Shown here piece by piece: positions 56,983 to 64,000 of a DNA stretch of 64,000 bases. The translations under genes were made by a program, and so were the position numbers. The notes under the pieces are model-generated. The model worked only from the letters and a program-made list of their open reading frames with translations. It had not been told where the DNA came from and searched no databases. Every line of letters begins with the position of its first letter. Position 1 is the first letter of the stretch. This stretch comes from Roseateles sp. YR242 (GTDB lineage Bacteria > Pseudomonadota > Gammaproteobacteria > Burkholderiales > Burkholderiaceae_C): positions 62,001-126,000 of the forward strand of contig NZ_FOAV01000007.1 in assembly GCF_900109745.1 (NCBI RefSeq), read 5' to 3'.

Positions 56983-58290
56983 ATGGCCGACATCAGCAGC
57001 AACTTTCTGGGCATCCGCAGCCCCAACCCGTTCTGGCTGGCCTCCGCGCCGCCGACCGACAAGGAGATCAACGTCGTGCGGGCCTTCGAGGCCGGCTGGG
57101 GCGGGGTGGTCTGGAAGACCCTGGGCGAGGACCCGCCCGTGGTCAATGTGCATGGACCCCGCTACGGCACGCTGCTGGGCGCCGACCGGCGTGTGCTCGG
57201 CCTCAACAACATCGAGCTGATCTCGGACCGGCCGTTGCAGACCAACCTGGAGGAGATCCGCCGCGTGAAGCGCGCCTGGCCGGACCGCGCCATGATCGTG
57301 TCGCTGATGGTGCCTTGCGAGGAGCAGAGCTGGAAGTCCATCCTGCCGCAGGTGGAGGACACCGGCGCGGACGGCATCGAACTCAACTTCGGCTGCCCGC
57401 ACGGCATGAGCGAGCGCGGCATGGGCGCGGCCGTGGGCCAGGTGCCGGAATACATCCAGATGGTCACGGCCTGGTGCAAGCATTACTCCAGATTGCCCGT
57501 GATCGTGAAGCTCACGCCCAACATCACGGATATCCGCCAACCCGCCCGCGCCGCTGCCGCCGGGGGCGCCGACGCCGTCTCGCTGATCAACACGATCAAC
57601 TCGGTGATTGGCGTGGATCTGGAGCGCATGGTGATGAGCCCCTCCACCGCAGGCTGGGGCTCCCATGGCGGCTACTGTGGCCCGGCGGTCAAGCCCATCG
57701 CCCTGAACATGGTGGCCGAGATCGCCCGGGACCCGGCCACCACCGGCCTGCCCATCTCCGGCATTGGTGGTGTCAGCACCTGGCGCGACGCCGCCGAGTT
57801 CATCGCCCTGGGCGCAGGCACGGTGCAGGTCTGCACCGCCGCCATGGTGTATGGCTTCAAGATCGTGCAGGACCTGTGCAGTGGCCTGGAAAACTTCATG
57901 GACCAGCAAGGCTACGCCACGCTGGACGACATGCGGGGCCGCGCCGTGTCCACGGTGAAGAACTGGAACCAGCTCAACCTGCAGCATGTCGAGAAGGCAG
58001 TGATCAACCAGGACAGCTGCATCCAGTGCGGCCGCTGCCACGTGGTGTGCGAGGACACCTCGCACCAGGCGATCTTCGCCACCACCACGCCGGGCGCGCG
58101 CCGCTTCGAGATCAACGAGGCCGAATGCGTGGGCTGCAATCTCTGCGTCTCGATGTGCCCGGTGCCGGACACCATCACGATGCGGGTGCTCAAGCCCGGC
58201 GAGGTGGACCAGCGGACCGGCCATGCCGTCAGCGCTGACTACGCCAACTGGACCACCCATCCCAACAATCCATCGCGGGTGGCCGCCTGA
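56983..58290 (+). CDS. preA: Dihydropyrimidine dehydrogenase catalytic subunit PreA
   Basis: 435 residues. A dihydroorotate-dehydrogenase-like FMN barrel (about 1-320; ELNFGCPHGMSERGMGAAVG, VKLTPNITDI, GIGGVSTWRDAAEF) followed by two 4Fe-4S clusters, CIQCGRCHVVC from residue 346 and CVGCNLCVSMC from 382. It reduces uracil/thymine in the first step of the reductive catabolic route. The preT-preA order and short spacing are conserved. GGGAGACCACG precedes the ATG. Confidence 0.95.
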   Translation: MADISSNFLGIRSPNPFWLASAPPTDKEINVVRAFEAGWGGVVWKTLGEDPPVVNVHGPRYGTLLGADRRVLGLNNIELISDRPLQTNLEEIRRVKRAWPDRAMIVSLMVPCEEQSWKSILPQVEDTGADGIELNFGCPHGMSERGMGAAVGQVPEYIQMVTAWCKHYSRLPVIVKLTPNITDIRQPARAAAAGGADAVSLINTINSVIGVDLERMVMSPSTAGWGSHGGYCGPAVKPIALNMVAEIARDPATTGLPISGIGGVSTWRDAAEFIALGAGTVQVCTAAMVYGFKIVQDLCSGLENFMDQQGYATLDDMRGRAVSTVKNWNQLNLQHVEKAVINQDSCIQCGRCHVVCEDTSHQAIFATTTPGARRFEINEAECVGCNLCVSMCPVPDTITMRVLKPGEVDQRTGHAVSADYANWTTHPNNPSRVAA

Positions 58291-58401
58291 GCCTTCACGC
58301 CCCTCTGATCCCCGGGGCATGACCCTTGCATGGATGTTGCACCGGCCCGCATGCCATCGCAGTCCCTTTCCCAACCCAGCAGGGCCCCCAAGGAGAAACG
58401 C

Positions 58402-61396
<2,995 letters not shown>

Positions 61397-61414
61397 ACCT
61401 TCCGGAGAGCCGAC

Positions 61415-62665
61415 ATGACCTCGCTGCAAACCTTGCGTGTGAACGGATCCCGCCTCTGGGATTCATTGATGCAACTGGCCCGCATCGGTGCCACCGAGAA
61501 AGGGGGCGTGTGCCGTCTGGCCCTCACCGACCTGGACCGCCAGGGCCGTGACCTCGTCACCCGCTGGGCCCGCGAGGCCGGCCTGACGGTCACGGTGGAC
61601 CAGATCGGCAATGTTTTCATGCGCCGCGAAGGGCTCAACCCGGCCTTGCCGCCGGTGATGACGGGCAGCCACATCGACACCCAGCCGACCGGGGGCAAGT
61701 TCGACGGGAACTATGGCGTGCTGGCCGGCCTGGAAGTGGTGCGCACGCTCAATGACCATGGGGTGCAGACCGAAGCGCCCATCGAGGTGGTGTTCTGGAC
61801 CAATGAGGAAGGGTCCCGGTTCGTCCCGGTGATGATGGGCTCCGGGGTCTTTGCGAACGCGTTCACGCTGGACCATGCCTATGCCGCCACCGACGTGGAC
61901 GGCAAAAGCGTCAAGGACGAGCTGACGCGCATCGGCTATGTGGGCAGTCAGACGCCGGGCGACCATCCCATCGGCAGCTATTTCGAAACCCACATCGAGC
62001 AGGGCCCGGTGCTGGAGGACCACGGCAAGACCATCGGTGTGGTGACCGGTGTGCTGGGCATCCGCTGGTATGACTGCATCGTGACCGGCATGGAGGCGCA
62101 TGCGGGCCCCACACCCATGGCGCTGCGCAAGGATGCGCTGCAGGTGGCCAGCCGGCTGATGCAGGAGGTGGTGGCCTGTGCGCATCGGCATCCGCCTCAT
62201 GGTCGGGGCACGGTCGGCATGGTGCAGGTGCATCCCAACAGCCGCAACGTCATCCCGGGCCGGGTGAAATTCAGCATCGACCTGCGCAATGCCACTGATG
62301 CGCTGTGTGAAGCGATGGATGCGGACATCCGCGCCCGGGCCGCTGCGTTGGCGGCCGAGACCGGCCTGTCCATCGAGATCCACCCGGTGAGCGCTTACCC
62401 GGCGCAGCCGTTCCATGGCGACTGCATCCAGGCGGTGGCCTCGGCGGCCGAGGCGCTGGGCTACAGCAGCATGCCGGTGGTGTCGGGCGCGGGGCATGAC
62501 GCGGTCTACATGGCGCGGCTGGCGCCAGCCGGCATGATCTTCATCCCGTGCAAGGACGGCATCTCCCACAACGAGATCGAGGACGCGCAGCCCGATCACA
62601 TCGAGGCGGGGTGCAACGTGCTGCTGCGGGCCATGCTGGAGCGGGCGAGGCTGGTGCAGGGTTGA
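61415..62665 (+). CDS. Zn-dependent N-carbamoyl-amino-acid amidohydrolase (M20 family)
   Basis: 416 residues. M20/HyuC-type architecture with metal ligands in MTGSHIDTQPTGGKFDG (His, Asp), WTNEEGSRF (Glu-Glu), ETHIEQGPVLED and a C-terminal SGAGHDAVYMAR. Related enzymes are beta-ureidopropionase and allantoate amidohydrolase. After dihydropyrimidinase, it should release beta-alanine or beta-aminoisobutyrate plus ammonia and CO2, completing the pathway. Its stop is 50 bases before a strong hairpin terminator. Confidence 0.92.
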   Translation: MTSLQTLRVNGSRLWDSLMQLARIGATEKGGVCRLALTDLDRQGRDLVTRWAREAGLTVTVDQIGNVFMRREGLNPALPPVMTGSHIDTQPTGGKFDGNYGVLAGLEVVRTLNDHGVQTEAPIEVVFWTNEEGSRFVPVMMGSGVFANAFTLDHAYAATDVDGKSVKDELTRIGYVGSQTPGDHPIGSYFETHIEQGPVLEDHGKTIGVVTGVLGIRWYDCIVTGMEAHAGPTPMALRKDALQVASRLMQEVVACAHRHPPHGRGTVGMVQVHPNSRNVIPGRVKFSIDLRNATDALCEAMDADIRARAAALAAETGLSIEIHPVSAYPAQPFHGDCIQAVASAAEALGYSSMPVVSGAGHDAVYMARLAPAGMIFIPCKDGISHNEIEDAQPDHIEAGCNVLLRAMLERARLVQG

Positions 62666-62715
62666 AGGGCCTATGGCCTATCAACGCATGGGCGCCGAGG
62701 AGCCCATGAACGCAA

Positions 62716-62744
62716 AAAGGGCCCCGACGAGGGGCCCTTTTGCA
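62716..62744. terminator. Bidirectional terminator
   Basis: AAAGGGCCCC-gacga-GGGGCCCTTT, flanked by A- and T-tracts, lies between the convergent amidohydrolase and Arg/Asp-repeat genes. Confidence 0.88.
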
Positions 62745-62764
62745 TCAGGGGTGCCGATGTCGGC

Positions 62765-63286
62765 TCAGCGGTGATCGCGATCCGGACCGCGGTCGTCGCG
62801 ACGGTTGTCATGTCGATCGTCGCGGCGGTCATCACGGCGGTCATCGCGACGGTCGTCCCGGCGGTCGGGACCACGGCCGTGGTCCGGGCCACGATGGTCG
62901 TCACGATATTCCGGGCCACGCGGGCCAGGGCCGCCGTGCGGGTGGTCGCGGCGATATTGCGGCGCATAGACGTTGCTGTACCAGTTGTCGCGCACGAAAT
63001 ACACCGGACGGCCGCAGGCACCGTACTGGCCGCAGTAGCGCTTCCAGTTCTTCTGGTGGCCCGGAGGCACACGCAGGTAGACGGGCGGCGGAGGAGCGGC
63101 CACGCGCTCAATGATCATCGGTTGGGCGTAGACCACTTCCGGGCGGGTGTTGCCGATGTCGATCTGGCCATAGAAGCCCGGCTGGCCAATGCTGACGGAG
63201 ACGCCAACATCCGCAGCTTGGGAAAGGACCGGTGCCGCCAGAGCGGTCACGGCCAATGCGGAGGAAACAAGAATGTGCTTGAGCAT
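62765..63286 (-). CDS. Exported protein with C-terminal Arg/Asp-repeat tail
   Basis: 173 residues. A signal peptide (MLKHILVSSALAVTALAAPV, cleavage near QAA) is followed by a conserved-looking region with IGQPGFYGQIDIGN, PPPPVYLRVPPGHQKNWKRY and a Cys pair in CGQYGACGRPVYF. Residues about 120-170 are a low-complexity RRDDRRDD/HRGPD repeat, encoded by a 12-base tandem repeat. Function unknown; such small periplasmic proteins occur widely in Burkholderiales. Confidence 0.85.
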   Translation of the reverse strand: MLKHILVSSALAVTALAAPVLSQAADVGVSVSIGQPGFYGQIDIGNTRPEVVYAQPMIIERVAAPPPPVYLRVPPGHQKNWKRYCGQYGACGRPVYFVRDNWYSNVYAPQYRRDHPHGGPGPRGPEYRDDHRGPDHGRGPDRRDDRRDDRRDDRRDDRHDNRRDDRGPDRDHR

Positions 63287-63614
63287 GGTGGCTCCTTTCT
63301 ACACCCAATTAACGTGCGGCTCGGACTCCGGTGGACCGGTTCACACAACTCGGTACAGCATGTAGTTTTGTTTCAGAAGGCCATCCTACCCCGGCGTCAT
63401 AGTGAAATCCCTGTCACCAGGGTGCGCCATTCGCACGAATCCCGCCGTTAAGCTAGGGCACCTCTGCATGACGCCCGCAAGCCGAGGCAGCCCCGATCCG
63501 GGATGGGGCGCAAGTCGCCACTCACAGCACTGAACGAAGCGTGCGACCCAGGCGTCTTGCCCTGCGGGCACGGTGGGATGCTGCTTCCCGCACTCAGACT
63601 TGGAGGAGTTCCAG
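63287..63614. other. 328-base gap, nothing recognised
   Basis: Promoters for the divergent genes must lie here, and GGAGGAG is the ribosome site of the transhydrogenase gene. I see no other feature. Confidence 0.5.
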
Positions 63615-64000
63615 ATGCTGATCGGTGTACCGCGTGAAACCGCGGCCGGGGAAACCCGTGTCGCCGCCACACCGGAGACGGTGAAGAAGCTGGTGGCGCA
63701 AGGGCACCGCGTGCTGGTGGAGGCGGGTGCCGGCGTCCAGGCCAGTGCCACCGACGAGGCCTATGTCGCCGCTGGCGCGGAGGTGGGCAGCTCGGCGCAG
63801 GCCCTGGGGGCCGATCTCGTGCTCAAGGTGCGGCCCCCCGGTCCGGACGAGTGGCCCGCCTTCAAGCGTGGCGCCGCCCTGGTGGGCATGCTCAACCCAT
63901 TTGACCGAGACGGCCTGCAACGGCTGGCGGACGCCGGCCTCACCGCCTTTGCGCTGGAGGCCGCGCCGCGCACCACCCGGGCGCAGAGCATGGATGTGCT
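63615..64000 (+). CDS. pntAA: NAD(P) transhydrogenase subunit alpha, 5' part only
   Basis: 129 residues are in the window. The N-terminus MLIGVPRETAAGETRVAATP is typical of PntA/alanine-dehydrogenase family proteins, followed by VKKLVAQGHRVLVEAGAGV and the segment AFALEAAPRTTRAQSMDVL, which is near-invariant in PntAA. The protein transfers hydride between NADH and NADP+ with proton movement via its membrane partners, not seen here. TGGAGGAGTTCCAG precedes the ATG. Confidence 0.93.
   Translation, partial: MLIGVPRETAAGETRVAATPETVKKLVAQGHRVLVEAGAGVQASATDEAYVAAGAEVGSSAQALGADLVLKVRPPGPDEWPAFKRGAALVGMLNPFDRDGLQRLADAGLTAFALEAAPRTTRAQSMDV

Overview
The window is 64 kb of GC-rich, densely coding chromosomal DNA from a beta-proteobacterium, most likely a Burkholderiales member close to Roseateles, Mitsuaria or Rubrivivax. 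This rests on gene content: recA-recX followed by sucCD with a TctD/TctE-like two-component pair upstream, tandem sigma-54-type pilin genes with PglL-like ligases, a PEP-CTERM protein, and a reductive pyrimidine pathway. It is core chromosome with small accessory patches. I see no rRNA, tRNA, CRISPR array, insertion sequence or prophage.

Layout. 1-1.8 kb: an OmpR-type regulator and its sensor kinase (cut by the window edge), minus strand. 2.1-3.8 kb: recA, with a perfect CTGT-N8-ACAG LexA box, and recX. 4.4-6.5 kb: sucC-sucD. 6.8-10.2 kb: a TerC-type membrane protein, then a Ser/Thr kinase, a PP2C phosphatase and an FHA protein, which together look like one phospho-signalling unit. 10.4-19.4 kb: a metallo-beta-lactamase-fold phosphodiesterase-like protein, three type IV pilin genes each behind a -24/-12 (sigma-54) promoter, then three Wzy_C/PglL-like membrane ligases and a TfpX/TfpZ-type accessory protein, which reads as a glycosylated pilin locus. 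19.4-23.3 kb: moaC, a BepA-like M48 protease, a small holin-like membrane protein, and a second TerC gene behind a yybP-ykoY (manganese) riboswitch.

23.6-31.5 kb is the most interesting block. It holds a TonB-dependent catecholate siderophore receptor, a PiuC-type Fe(II)/2-oxoglutarate hydroxylase, a PepSY membrane protein, a DUF2271 protein, a DUF4198 protein, an ApbE flavin transferase and a membrane-anchored flavodoxin/FNR-type reductase, all on one strand and tightly packed. The DUF2271 protein carries DGISGAT, the flavinylation motif recognised by ApbE. I read the block as an electron-transfer chain that reduces ferric siderophore iron outside the cytoplasm.

31.7-43.8 kb: a SWIB protein with a histone-H1-like Lys/Ala tail, a tandem copy of a dispersed hairpin repeat, a single-domain receiver, an MHFG-motif PEP-CTERM protein, uvrA, a GGDEF/EAL protein, and an MscS-type channel flanked by two paralogous small exported proteins that each carry a duplicated VYITG(K/S/R)R motif. 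43.9-52.9 kb: recQ, a GAF-GGDEF protein, ssb, a lower-GC patch with a Sel1-repeat protein, a CAP-domain protein, a NarL-type two-component pair, and mnmA. 53.1-64 kb: a receiver-GAF fusion, a NUDIX hydrolase, a TetR/RutR-like repressor divergent from a complete reductive pyrimidine degradation operon (preT-preA-NCS1 transporter-dihydropyrimidinase-amidohydrolase), an Arg/Asp-repeat exported protein, and the first third of a pntAA-like transhydrogenase gene.
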